A stretch of 64,000 nucleotides of DNA from Thermasporomyces sp040195635 (GTDB lineage Bacteria; Actinomycetota; Actinomycetes; Propionibacteriales; Actinopolymorphaceae): contig NZ_JBEFTX010000012.1 in the NCBI RefSeq assembly GCF_040195635.1, positions 62,001-126,000 of the forward strand, read 5' to 3'. Of this stretch, positions 18,407 to 29,375 are shown one piece after another. A program made the position numbers and the translations under genes. Below the pieces are notes generated by a model, which made no database searches, had not been told where the DNA came from, and saw only the letters and a program-made list of their open reading frames with translations. The number at the start of each line of letters is the position of its first letter. Position 1 is the stretch's first letter.

Positions 18407-19183
18407 ATGGACAATGCGAGATCGGGTGGTACGAAGAGCTCCCGGGTGGCCAGGCGCAGTCTCTTGTCGATAGCCGCCGCCGGCGTGGTCCTTTGGCCAT
18501 GGGACGCCGTGTTCGCGGACAGTCGGGTCCCGGGGTTCCTTCTCGAACGGTCGGCGACCAAGGGGACCCCCGCAACAGGGGCGAGCCACGCGGTGGAGGC
18601 GGCTCAGGCGGTGGAGGTGGCTCAGGCGGTGGAGGTGGCTCAGGCGGTGGAGATCGGCCGCGCAGTGGAGCCGACCCGCGCGGCCGCGGCCACCTGGTCA
18701 CGGCGCATGCCGCCCACGCCGTCGTTCCCGGCCACGATCGATGCGTACGCCCGCTATCAGGGTGGTACGACCTGCAGTCCGACCAACAAACTCGGTCCGG
18801 CCGCGCTGAAGAACATCGTGATCGAGACGTACGGGAACAGGGCCTGGAGCATCGCCCGGCCGTGCTCGAGCTCCAGCATCAACGAACACAAGGAGGGCCG
18901 TGCGCTCGACGTCGCGTTCAACGCGTTCAACGCGTCGAGCCGGAAGAACGCCAACGACTTCCTCTACTGGCTGCTGCGGCCGGACGTTCACGGCAACCGG
19001 CACGCGTTCGCCCGCCGGCTCGGGATCATGTACGTCATCTGGAACCGGAAGATGTGGCGGGCGTACCGGCCGGACGCCGGCTGGCTGTGGTACACCGGCT
19101 CCAACCCGCACACCGACCATATCCACTTCAGCTTCAGCTGGGCTGGTGCCCGCCGCGAGACGACCTGGTGGACCCTCCGCTAG
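18407..19183 (+). CDS. Secreted M15-like peptidoglycan peptidase domain protein
   Basis: About 258 aa. A signal-peptide-like N-terminus (RRSLLSIAAAGVVLWPW) is followed by a six-residue repeat (AVEVAQ, three to four copies) encoded by an 18-bp tandem repeat. The C-terminal 150 residues resemble the ARB-07466/VanY-like fold with zinc-type residues in EHKEGRALDVAFN and TDHIHFSFSW. This suggests a secreted D-Ala-D-Ala-type peptidase or a cell-wall-binding relative. An in-frame start 17 codons upstream is possible. Confidence 0.72.
   Translation: MDNARSGGTKSSRVARRSLLSIAAAGVVLWPWDAVFADSRVPGFLLERSATKGTPATGASHAVEAAQAVEVAQAVEVAQAVEIGRAVEPTRAAAATWSRRMPPTPSFPATIDAYARYQGGTTCSPTNKLGPAALKNIVIETYGNRAWSIARPCSSSSINEHKEGRALDVAFNAFNASSRKNANDFLYWLLRPDVHGNRHAFARRLGIMYVIWNRKMWRAYRPDAGWLWYTGSNPHTDHIHFSFSWAGARRETTWWTLR
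18590..18653 (+). repeat. 18-bp tandem repeat inside the M15-like gene
   Basis: Units at 18590-18607, 18608-18625 and 18626-18643 (the last two identical, GCGGTGGAGGTGGCTCAG), plus a partial fourth. Each unit encodes AVEVAQ, so the repeat keeps the reading frame and lengthens a linker after the signal peptide. Confidence 0.85.
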
Positions 19184-19197
19184 AAGCACCACCTTCT

Positions 19198-19263
19198 CGT
19201 GATCATGATCGTGATCATGAAGGTTATGTCGGCGTATCTGCCGCTTTTCCTTCATGATCATGG
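19198..19263. repeat. 66-bp palindromic repeat, copy 1
   Basis: A hairpin with TGATCATGA-rich arms (19198-19221 and 19251-19263). Its first 24 bases recur exactly, in inverted orientation, at 20720-20743. It lies between the convergent ends of the M15-like and DUF4032 genes and may be a bidirectional terminator. The remaining gap to 19362 has a 20-bp direct repeat (19271-19290 and 19317-19336) and no gene. Confidence 0.75.
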
Positions 19264-19362
19264 TCGCTGTCGGACGTTGCCGCAGGTCGCTGTCGGGCGC
19301 TGCCGGAGCTCACGGCCGGACGTTGCCGCAGGTCGCGCCGGGTACTGCTGGACGGTGCACGA

Positions 19363-20604
19363 TCAGGGTTCGAGTTCAGCCAGGCTGGTCAGATCAGCGG
19401 CCGACGGCAAGGCCTCTCGCTCGTCCGGCCGATTGCGCAGGACGTCGTTGACATAGGCGCGGGCTGCCTTGACCAGGGGGATCTCATTGCCGGCCCGCTC
19501 CGAGAGATACCAGCGGTGTTCGAGGACCTCGTGGAACACCTCCGCCGGTTCGAGCCGGCCGCGCAGGTCGCCGGGTACTTCGCGTACGACAGGTTCGAAC
19601 ACCTCGGTGAGCCACTGGTGCGCGACGATCTCCTCGTCCTCGTTCTGTTGGTCGGTCGCCGCCCGGAACGCGTCGAGGTCGTTGAGCAACCGCCGCGCCT
19701 GGTTCTCCTCGACGTCAAGGCCGGTCAGCCGGAGCAGCCGCCGGCTGTGGTGGCCCGCGTCGACCACTTTGGGTTGGATCCGGATGTGCCGTCCGTCGAA
19801 GTCGGTGTGGATGTCGAGTTCGGCGACGTCGAAGCCGAGCGCGTTGAGGCGCTGGATGCGGTGCTCCAGCCGGTAGAGCTCGCCGGTGTCGAACTCCTCG
19901 GGCGCGGTGAGCTCCTCCCACAGGCGCTCGTAGCGGCGTACGACGGTGTCGGCGAGCTCGAGCAGCTCGATTTCCTCGGACAGGAATCCGCCCGCCTGCA
20001 GGTCGAGCAGCTCGCCGAAGATGTTGGTGTGGGCGAGCTCGAGGTCGTACGAACGCTGGCCAGGCGACAGCTCGTCGTGCAACTCCCCGGTCTCGGCGTC
20101 GACGAGATAGGCCGCGAATGCCCCGGCGTCGCGTCGGAACAGTGTGTTGGACAGCGAGCAGTCGCCCCAATAGAAGCCGGCCAGGTGCAGCCGGACCAGC
20201 AGGGCCGCGAGCGCGTCGACCAGGCGTACGACCGTCTCGGGGCGCAACGTGCGGGAGAAGACCGCGCGGTACGGAAGGGAGAACGACAGGTGCCGCGTCA
20301 GCAGGATCGGCTGGAGCGGTTCGCTGTCCGCGGTCAGCCGGTCGAGCACCACACCGACCGGCTCCACCGCGGGCACGTCGAGACGTTCGAGATCGCGGAG
20401 TAGCCGGTTCTCACCCACGACGTACCGTTCCTCAGCCTCCTTCACCGCGTAGACGTGGCCGCCGAGCCGGACAAATCGGACGACGTGGCGGGAGATGCCT
20501 CGAGGGAGGGCGACCAGGTGCTGGTCAGGCCATTCGGCGAGCGGGATGTGCCACGGCAGGGCGAGAAGGCCGGGATCGGCGGGGACTGAGACGAACCGAG
20601 GCAT
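19363..20604 (-). CDS. DUF4032 domain protein (kinase-like)
   Basis: A 413-aa actinomycete protein. It resembles a protein-kinase-type fold: HVYAVKEAEERYVVGENRLL has a Lys and Glu in the N-lobe positions, FYWGDCSLSNTLFRRD looks like a catalytic loop, and YLVDAETGE like the metal-binding DFG strand. The C-terminal 150 residues are the DUF4032 region proper. Substrate and role are unknown. I chose the ATG at 20604 because the upstream open frame runs into a palindromic repeat. Confidence 0.85.
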   Translation of the reverse strand: MPRFVSVPADPGLLALPWHIPLAEWPDQHLVALPRGISRHVVRFVRLGGHVYAVKEAEERYVVGENRLLRDLERLDVPAVEPVGVVLDRLTADSEPLQPILLTRHLSFSLPYRAVFSRTLRPETVVRLVDALAALLVRLHLAGFYWGDCSLSNTLFRRDAGAFAAYLVDAETGELHDELSPGQRSYDLELAHTNIFGELLDLQAGGFLSEEIELLELADTVVRRYERLWEELTAPEEFDTGELYRLEHRIQRLNALGFDVAELDIHTDFDGRHIRIQPKVVDAGHHSRRLLRLTGLDVEENQARRLLNDLDAFRAATDQQNEDEEIVAHQWLTEVFEPVVREVPGDLRGRLEPAEVFHEVLEHRWYLSERAGNEIPLVKAARAYVNDVLRNRPDEREALPSAADLTSLAELEP

Positions 20605-20677
20605 GACACCAGTAAACCGGCTTGTCGCCGAAGTGCGACTCGTGGCGTCCGCCCAGTTCCGGGTGATGCCGCCACCT

Positions 20678-20743
20678 TCCATGATCGTGAAGGTTTGCGG
20701 CGTATGCGCAGGCAAAAGTTTCATGATCACGATCATGATCACG
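20678..20743. repeat. 66-bp palindromic repeat, copy 2 (inverted)
   Basis: It has the same length as the repeat at 19198-19263, with a 24-base exact inverted match (20720-20743) and a similar outer arm (20678-20691). It lies just upstream of the DUF4032 gene, so the gene is bracketed by the two copies. The two interiors differ but keep the sequence GGCGTAT/ATACGCC. Confidence 0.75.
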
Positions 20744-20794
20744 GGGGTGCGGGCTAGCGGGCTACCGGGCTGTGGGTACGTACGGCCTCAAAAG

Positions 20795-20833
20795 CGTCGG
20801 GGCCCACCGGAGGAAATACGGTGGGCCCCGACG
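20795..20833 (-). terminator. Terminator of ugpC
   Basis: A perfect 15-bp GC-rich stem (20795-20809 with 20819-20833) and a 9-base loop, 33 bases after the ugpC stop. On the minus strand CTTTTG follows, so this looks like an intrinsic terminator. Confidence 0.85.
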
Positions 20834-20865
20834 ACGTGCCATCTCCTGGCAGCGCGGGTGAGTCG

Positions 20866-21954
<1,089 letters not shown>

Positions 21955-22355
21955 GGGTTTCTTTCCCTTCACCGGCAGGAACGTGCCGGACGATCCGAGC
22001 AAAGGGCGGCTGACGACCCCGAGGAGGGGGCGCCACGGGCAGCTCATGGTGACACGCCTTTCATCGTGCTGTCATCCATCAGGTACGCAACCAGCCCGGA
22101 ACTGGTCGGGGACGGGTCGGAGCAGAGTCGGACGAACCTCGCAGGAGCCGACCATGATCAGGTGCCGAGGTCCGCGGATCAGACCGGGAGGAACCGGGAA
22201 CCGGGGAGGAACCGGGAACCAGGTGGCCGGGAACCAGGTGGCCGGGAACCAGGGAGGAACCGCCGATTTCTTGCACACGGACGTCCGGCCGAGGTGGTCG
22301 GACCATGCGACCGTCCGTGGGAACGAGGTCCAGTCCCCAGGACTGAGGCAGAATT

Positions 22356-22376
22356 CTTGCGAAGACTTTCTGCAAG
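22356..22376. promoter_or_regulatory. Operator-like inverted repeat upstream of lacI
   Basis: CTTGC at 22356-22360 and GCAAG at 22372-22376 form a 21-bp inverted repeat with an internal GAAGACTTTC. It resembles operators of actinomycete maltose/alpha-glucoside LacI-type repressors and ends 22 bases before the lacI start, which suggests autoregulation. The rest of 21955-22398 is non-coding and has GGAACCGGGAACC-type tandem repeats at about 22186-22264. Confidence 0.6.
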
Positions 22377-22398
22377 TTCTGACGGGAGACTCTGGCAG

Positions 22399-23481
22399 AT
22401 GCATTCCGGTCCCGGCCCCAGCGCCGGCAGCGCACGGGAGCCTGGCTCAGGTACCGGCACGGGCAAGCGCGCCCGGCTTGTCGACATCGCCGCGCAGGCG
22501 GGGGTGAGCGAGGCGACGGTGTCTCGCGTCCTCAACGGTCGCCCCGGCGTCAGCGCGCCGACGGTCCAGGCGGTGCTCACGGCGCTCGACGTCCTCGGTT
22601 ACGAGCGGCCCACCCGGCTTCGCCAACGCAGCGCCGGCCTGGTCGGTCTTGTCGTACCCGAACTCGACAACCCGATCTTCCCGGCGTTCGCCCAGGTGAT
22701 CGAGACGACGTGCGGGCAGCACGGCTACACCCCAGTGTTATGTACGCAGACACCGGGGGGCGTGGGCGAGGACGAGTACGTCGAAATGCTCCTCGACCGA
22801 GGCGTCTCGGGCATCATCTTCGTGTCCGGCCTGCACGCCGACGTCTCCACCGACACCTCCCGCTACCAGAAGCTGACGGGCCGCGGACTGCCGGTGGTGT
22901 TCGTGAACGGGTACGTCTCCTCGGTCGAGGCACCGTTCGTCTCCACCGACGACACGGTGGCCACCGAACTCGCCATCCACCACCTCGCGAGCCTCGGCCA
23001 CCGACGGATCGGCTTCGCCAGCGGACCGGACCGTTACGTACCCGCCCGGCGCAAGCTGGCCGCGTTCCGGGCCTGCCTCGACGAGCCCGCGCTGCAGTCC
23101 AACGGCGTGACCGGCATCGTCGAGCAGTCGTTGTTCTCGGTGGAGGGTGGGCATGCCGCGGCGGTTCGGCTGTTCGACGAGGGCGTGACCGGCGTCGTCT
23201 GCGGCTCGGACCTGATGGCGCTCGGCGCGATCCGGGCGGCGCGGCAGCGCGGGCTCGATGTGCCTGGTGACATTTCGGTCGTGGGGTACGACGACTCTCC
23301 GCTCATCGCGTTCACCGACCCGCCGCTGACCAGCGTGCGGCAGCCCGTACACGCGATGGGGCTCGCGGCGGTGCGGGCGCTGATCGACGAGATCAACGGG
23401 CACGGCGCACCGAGGGCGGAGTACCTCTTCCGTCCCGAACTCGTCGTACGCGGCTCCACCGGCCCCGCGCGCCCTCGCTGA
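22399..23481 (+). CDS. LacI-family transcriptional regulator
   Basis: A 360-aa repressor. The N-terminal helix-turn-helix (VDIAAQAGVSEATVSRVLNGRPGVS) with hinge helix is followed by a periplasmic-binding-protein-like sugar domain (LVGLVVPELDNPIFPAFAQVIE ... GDISVVGYDDSPL). I chose the ATG at 22399, which has GGGAG upstream. It is divergent from ugpC, so the shared 440-bp region with the operator probably controls both. Confidence 0.9.
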   Translation: MHSGPGPSAGSAREPGSGTGTGKRARLVDIAAQAGVSEATVSRVLNGRPGVSAPTVQAVLTALDVLGYERPTRLRQRSAGLVGLVVPELDNPIFPAFAQVIETTCGQHGYTPVLCTQTPGGVGEDEYVEMLLDRGVSGIIFVSGLHADVSTDTSRYQKLTGRGLPVVFVNGYVSSVEAPFVSTDDTVATELAIHHLASLGHRRIGFASGPDRYVPARRKLAAFRACLDEPALQSNGVTGIVEQSLFSVEGGHAAAVRLFDEGVTGVVCGSDLMALGAIRAARQRGLDVPGDISVVGYDDSPLIAFTDPPLTSVRQPVHAMGLAAVRALIDEINGHGAPRAEYLFRPELVVRGSTGPARPR

Positions 23482-23542
23482 CGGCTGGCCGGCCGGGGTT
23501 CAGCCGGCGCTCGGGATGGTGACGGGGCGCCGCGGAGGTCAC

Positions 23543-23650
23543 CGTGGCGGCGGAAGCTCGCAGTGGCGCGGAAGTCCACAGTGGCGCGGAAGTCCACAGT
23601 GGCGCGGAAGTTCACAGTGGCGCGGAAGTTCACAGTGGCGGTGGAAGTTG
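23543..23650. repeat. 18-bp tandem repeat, about six units
   Basis: Four near-identical units CAGTGGCGCGGAAGTYCA at 23561-23632, flanked by one diverged unit on each side. The repeat covers the stop codon (23630-23632) and last codons of the SPFH gene and runs into the gap before it. The units touch each other, so this is not a CRISPR. Confidence 0.85.
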
Positions 23651-24637
23651 GCGACGGTCTGCTTGTCCGCCTGTCCCCGGCTCCCCATCCGCACGGCCGG
23701 CGGCCCTTTCCTTGTCTCCGGCCTCTCCCTTGTCCCCGGCGTCGCCCGTGCTCGCGCTGACGCCTTTCCCCATGCCCTCGCTGAACGCCTGTGTGACGCT
23801 CTGGAGCGCGGTCGTGACCTCACTCGGAATGACCCAGAATGTGTTGCCCTCGCCCTGTGCGAGCTGCGGCAGCACCTGGAGGTACTGGTAGGCGAGCAGC
23901 TTCGGGTCAGGGTCGTTGCGGTGGACCGCCTGGAACACCCGGTCAATCGCCTTCGCCTGGCCATCCGCTCGCAGGATCGCTGCCTGCTGGTCGCCCTCCG
24001 CGGTCAAGATGGTGCCCTGCTTCTCGCCCTCCGCGGTCAGGATCCGCGCCTGGCGTACGCCCTCGGCGGTGAGGATCGCGGCACGCTTCTCGCGGTCGGC
24101 GCGCATCTGCCGTTCCATCGAGTCCTTGATCGACGGCGGAGGGTCAATCGCCTTGAGCTCGACGCGGTTGACCCGGATGCCCCACTTGCCGGAGGCCTCG
24201 TCGAGGACGCCACGCAGGGTGGTGTTGATGTGTTCGCGCGACGTGAGGGTCTTCTCCAGGTCGATGGCGCCGATGACATTCCGCAGCGTCGTGACCGTGA
24301 GCTGCTCGATGGCCTGGATGTAGTTGGCGATCTCGTAGGCCGCCGCTCGCGGGTCGGTGACCTGGAAGTAGAGCACCGTGTCGATGTGCACGACCAGGTT
24401 GTCCTCGGTGATCACCGGCTGCGGCTGAAACGACACCACCTGCTCGCGCAGGTCGATCAGGGGGCGTACGCGGTCGACGAACGGGATCACGAAGTTCAGG
24501 CCGGGCTCGAGAGTGCGAAGGTACCGTCCGAGGCGCTCGACATTGCCGGCCCGCGCCTGCGGCACGATACGTACCGACCGCACCAAGATCATGACTGCGA
24601 CGATGGCCAGCACCAGCCCGGCAATCAGTTCGGCCAT
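23630..24637 (-). CDS. SPFH/band 7 domain protein (slipin/QmcA-like)
   Basis: A 335-aa membrane protein. An N-terminal anchor helix (AGLVLAIVAVMILV) is followed by a stomatin/prohibitin-type SPFH domain and a helical region rich in the repeat ILTAEG(E/D)(K/Q)Q. Such proteins scaffold membrane microdomains and often associate with an NfeD protein, whose gene lies directly upstream here with a 13-base overlap. The C-terminal codons lie in an 18-bp tandem repeat, so the tail may vary between strains. Confidence 0.9.
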   Translation of the reverse strand: MAELIAGLVLAIVAVMILVRSVRIVPQARAGNVERLGRYLRTLEPGLNFVIPFVDRVRPLIDLREQVVSFQPQPVITEDNLVVHIDTVLYFQVTDPRAAAYEIANYIQAIEQLTVTTLRNVIGAIDLEKTLTSREHINTTLRGVLDEASGKWGIRVNRVELKAIDPPPSIKDSMERQMRADREKRAAILTAEGVRQARILTAEGEKQGTILTAEGDQQAAILRADGQAKAIDRVFQAVHRNDPDPKLLAYQYLQVLPQLAQGEGNTFWVIPSEVTTALQSVTQAFSEGMGKGVSASTGDAGDKGEAGDKERAAGRADGEPGTGGQADRRQLPPPL

Positions 24638-24882
24638 GGTTCCTCCCAGGGATGTACGAACGCGGTCGCCCCGTCGATGGCGAGCACCTCGACCGTCGTC
24701 CCGTCAGGACGGATGAGTTTCGGGTCGTACGAAATGGCTGTCCGCTCCACGCCGCCGAGCGCGAGACACGTGATCGCGGGCGCGGCAGAACGGATTCCTG
24801 GGCCCAAACCGAGCGTGGCGACGAGCGCGGCCACGGTTCCGAGTGCCGCGGTGGCTATCGACCAGACGACCCATACTGGCAT
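24625..24882 (-). CDS. Small NfeD-like membrane protein
   Basis: An 85-aa protein. One or two hydrophobic segments (residues 3-25) precede a short beta-rich region (SYDPKLIRPDGTTVEVLAIDGATAFVHPWEEPW) that resembles a reduced NfeD OB-fold. Its overlap with the SPFH gene supports the classic NfeD-SPFH pairing, here in a minimal form without the protease domain. Function is inferred from position. The 190 bases between this gene and the tRNA hold nothing recognisable. Confidence 0.65.
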   Translation of the reverse strand: MPVWVVWSIATAALGTVAALVATLGLGPGIRSAAPAITCLALGGVERTAISYDPKLIRPDGTTVEVLAIDGATAFVHPWEEPWPN

Positions 24883-25072
24883 GGGCTCACCCGCTCTAGG
24901 CTGAAGCTCCTGTTGACACCGTAGCTCCAGTTTGCGTTCGCCGCTGACGGCTGCTTGATGGGTCCGAACGTGGCCGGCCGGGCCGCGGGCGGGCGCGCAT
25001 CTGGAGCCGGCCCGCTTAGGGCATCCGGCGGCCCGGTGCTCGAAGGCACGCGGCTAGGCTTGGGCCGATCTC

Positions 25073-25148
25073 GCCAGCGTGGCGCAACTGGTAGCGCACC
25101 CGACTTGTAATCGGGCGGTTAGGGGTTCAAGTCCCCTCGCTGGCTCCA
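25073..25148 (+). tRNA. tRNA-Thr(TGT)
   Basis: A complete cloverleaf. The acceptor GCCAGCG pairs with CGCTGGC, the anticodon stem CCCGA/TCGGG encloses CTTGTAA (anticodon TGT), the T-stem AGGGG/CCCCT encloses TTCAAGT, and CCA is encoded. Its 3' half is the attachment site of the integrative element that follows. The element restores the same sequence, so the tRNA stays intact. Confidence 0.95.
25102..25148. other. attL of the AICE
   Basis: The 3' half of tRNA-Thr. The 47 bases from GACTTGTAATCG to GGCTCCA recur exactly at 38951-38997. Int lies 60 bases inside. Confidence 0.9.
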
Positions 25149-25210
25149 ACGTTTCCGCAGGTCAGCGGGGGTGTGACAGGCACGACGAAGGTCGCACTCC
25201 CTCGAATGTG

Positions 25211-26390
25211 TCACAGACCTGTCACATCCCCGAGCACTACGGCCGCGTTCTGCAGCGCCTCGTCCTGGGAATGGACGTAGGTCCGCATCGTGAAGGCGGA
25301 GTCGGCGTGACCCAGCCATGCGGCGATCACGGCGATCGGAACGCCTTGGAGATGCATCAGCGTCCCGCAGGTGTGCCGCGCGTCGTGGAGCCGGATCTTA
25401 CGAACCTTGGCAGCGCCAACCACGGTCGACCAGCGATCGGACAACGTGTCGGGGATGCAGCGCCTCCCCGATCTCGTTCACCGCGACATAGCCGGATTCG
25501 CGGTACGCCCTACCAACCGCCAACTGTTCGGCCCGCTGGCGCCTCTTGGCCCGCTTCAACACTTTGATCAACTCGGGTGTCAGAGGCAGCGTGCGAGTGC
25601 TGCGCTTCGACTTCGGAGACGAGGCAACCGCCTGCCCGTCCACCGACACCCGCGACTCCTCCACCACGAGCGTGCCCGCCTTCAGATCGACACTTGACCA
25701 CCGCAGACCCGCGATCTCTCCCCGCCGAAGACCATGCAGGGCGAGATGCCAGGCGTGCTCTAGTCGATCCCGACGGGCCGCCCGCAGCAGCTTTCTGACC
25801 TCCGCGACGGTGTAGGTCTGCATCTCCGACTTCATTTCAGGCAGCCGATCCACCAGCCCGGCCACGTTGCGGAGTGCAAGCCCTTGCCTGATCGCATCCT
25901 CATAGACCTTCCGGAGCACGAAGAGCATCAGGTTGATGCTCCGTGGCCTCCATGGCCGCCGAGGCCGATCGTCAGCCCGTTTCAGGCTGCCAGCCTGCAG
26001 TTGGTCGACCAGCTCCTCGATGTGTCGCTTCGTGAGTCGCTGGAAGGGCAGCTCTCCGTAGACGTCGCAGAGTGGTTTCAACGAGTCCCGGTACCCGGCA
26101 AGAGTGCTACCCCGAACGCCTCGCCGGGACCGCAACCAGGCATCACACAGGTCCCGGACAGTCGCGTTGGTGGGCGCGACATAGGTACCCTCCCGGACCT
26201 CCCGTCGTATCCGTGCGAAGTCGTCGACGGCCAGGTCGACCGTCTCGTAGCGGCGACGGACCTGCCGGCGCTTCCCCGTGGCCGGATCAGTACCCAGGTC
26301 AATCACTAGCTCGACACGGCGTTTTCCGCTTGCGAGTGTGATCCACCGGGCGCCTGGAGGAAGACGCCGGCGAGGCCCGTTGCCCTTCAT
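25211..26390 (-). pseudogene. int: Tyrosine integrase, split by a +1 frameshift (copy 1)
   Basis: An AICE tyrosine recombinase in two frames. The N-terminal part (26390 to 25398) has the arm-binding and core-binding domains and the first catalytic Arg (ALHGLRRGEIAGLRW). The C-terminal part (to 25211) has HDARHTCG and the nucleophile Tyr in RTYVHSQ. At 25451-25454 a run of four C (minus strand) replaces the three needed to read HPDTLSDRW. The junction reads CAT CCC CGA, so a +1 slip at CCC-C would restore the full protein. The same run is present in the second copy at 42.2 kb. It could be a dead gene, a sequencing artefact, or a programmed frameshift. Confidence 0.85.
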
Positions 26391-26563
26391 GCTGCGTCCG
26401 CCAACTCTGCGACGTACTCACGAAGCGACTCGGCGAGTATGCGCCGAGATCCGCCAATCTTGACGGACCGCAGCACACCAGTACGCAGCAGCACGTAGAC
26501 CTGTGAGCGGCAGATGCCGAGCACCTGCCCCGCCTCGACAGGGGTCAATAACAGCCGTTCCAT
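26387..26563 (-). CDS. xis: Excisionase (Xis), HTH protein
   Basis: A 58-aa protein starting MERLLLTPVEAGQVLGICRS. It is a MerR/helix-turn-helix-17 type DNA-binding fold (TPVEAGQVLGICRSQVYVLL, then RSVKIGGSRRI), typical of AICE and phage excisionases, which bias integrase toward excision. AGGAG precedes the start, and its TGA overlaps the int ATG in an ATGA junction, so the two are co-translated. Confidence 0.85.
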   Translation of the reverse strand: MERLLLTPVEAGQVLGICRSQVYVLLRTGVLRSVKIGGSRRILAESLREYVAELADAA

Positions 26564-26602
26564 TCCAACTCCTCTTCTTCTCGTGACGGCGACACGGACG
26601 TG

Positions 26603-28269
<1,667 letters not shown>

Positions 28270-28273
<4 letters not shown>

Positions 28274-28446
28274 GCTGCGGCGCCCTCGCGGCGTGCGCAG
28301 GCGGGGCAGAGTGCGTTTGTGTCGTCGACGAGCCAGCCGTAGTCGGCGAACTCGCCGACCGTGCCGACGAGGCCCGCGGTGGCGCTGAACGTGGCATCGC
28401 AGGTGTCACAGGTCGCGTCGTAGGCCGCCTCAGCGTGAACAGCCAT
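28270..28446 (-). CDS. Small CxxC protein of the AICE
   Basis: A 58-aa protein with two Cys pairs, CDTC near residue 13 and CPAC near residue 50. They could together bind one zinc. It starts at an ATG with a strong AAAGGAGA site, and its TGA overlaps the repSA ATG, so it is part of the replication operon. Small proteins of this kind are common next to repSA genes. Function unknown. Confidence 0.75.
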
Positions 28447-28545
28447 CCCGGCGTCTCCTTTCTTTCGTGGTTGGTGTTTGCCGTGTGAGGGCCCCGACCG
28501 GCCAGGCCAGGTAGCGGTCTGGCGGTCGGGGTCCCGTGTGTCTGC

Positions 28546-28902
28546 TCATGCGGCGATGCGGTGGTGTGCATCGGCCGCCCCATCGATCTCGATGGGGTTG
28601 GTGTCGTCGGGCCGGTTGTTCTGGATCGACAGGTAGATGGCGACAGTGAGGAAGCCGGCGACGCCGGCGAAGGCGAGGGTGAAGACGCCGGCGAACAGCC
28701 ACCGAATGTCGGCGCCGCTCGTGATAAGCCAGCCGTGGATGGTGCCGGCCCCGAGAGCGGCCGGGATGCCGACCAGCAGGACGGTCAGGGTGGGTCCGAT
28801 GCGTCCGTCGATGACCTTGCCCGCGACCAGGGCGACGACGGACAGAACAGCGAGTGCGGCGATCAGACCGGGCAGGCCGATCGTGGTGGCGAGGATGGTC
28901 AT
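28546..28902 (-). CDS. Small membrane protein (Spd-like)
   Basis: A 118-aa protein with three predicted membrane helices (GLPGLIAALAVLSVVALVAG, TLTVLLVGIPAALGAG, LFAGVFTLAFAGVAGFLTVAIYL). Hydrophobic spread proteins (Spd) help move AICE and plasmid DNA between mycelial compartments, and this position in the operon fits that role. The assignment rests on context. Its start overlaps the stop of the upstream gene by 4 bases. Confidence 0.65.
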   Translation of the reverse strand: MTILATTIGLPGLIAALAVLSVVALVAGKVIDGRIGPTLTVLLVGIPAALGAGTIHGWLITSGADIRWLFAGVFTLAFAGVAGFLTVAIYLSIQNNRPDDTNPIEIDGAADAHHRIAA

Positions 28903-29375
28903 GCTGCTTCTCCTTCGCGGTAGTCGTCATAGGCGTTGTCGTGTTCGGTGAGTTCGCGGTGGCAATCCACGCAACAGCCGAGCGAGGTGGGGATGGTGTA
29001 GCCCGCGTCCTCCTTGCACAGCGGACAGATGCGGCGCGCTTGCAGGGCCTTCTCGATCGCATGAAGCTGCGCAAGGCTAGGCAGCCTCTTCGGCTTGGCC
29101 TGGTCGATCCGGTAGAGGTAGGCCACGGCCGGTTTGCCGTAGCGCATCCACATGACTTGCGCGGCGACGGGTTGTCCGCCGGGGCGTAGCTCGAGGGCGA
29201 GGAGCTGGCGTTTGGTGGCGAGCCCTTCCGGTGCCATCTGCCACCCGTAGGTCGGCATCCCGCCGTGGGCAGTGCCTTCGGGGTCGTAGAACTCGATGCG
29301 GTAGCGGCGGTTGTAGGTACGGCCACGCCGCGCCCGCCTGCCCCTTCTTCTGCGTGGTCCTCGGTAGTCACTCAT
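28899..29375 (-). CDS. RRQRL-motif-type zinc-binding protein
   Basis: About 158 aa. A very basic N-terminus (RRRRGRRARRGRTYNRRYR) could bind DNA. The central motif GLATKRQLLALELRPGGQ and a C-terminal zinc-binding segment (CPLC ... CCVDCHREL) are typical of a family found only in actinomycete mobile elements. An alternative GTG start lies three codons upstream. Role unknown, probably in transfer. Confidence 0.72.
   Translation of the reverse strand: MSDYRGPRRRRGRRARRGRTYNRRYRIEFYDPEGTAHGGMPTYGWQMAPEGLATKRQLLALELRPGGQPVAAQVMWMRYGKPAVAYLYRIDQAKPKRLPSLAQLHAIEKALQARRICPLCKEDAGYTIPTSLGCCVDCHRELTEHDNAYDDYREGEAA

Noticed and set aside
18405..18701. Reading frames with GGGGS-type linker or Pro-rich repeats
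   Set aside because: They are other-frame readings of the 18-bp repeat that encodes AVEVAQ in the real gene.
23543..23650. Possible CRISPR array
   Set aside because: The 18-bp units are contiguous with no spacers.
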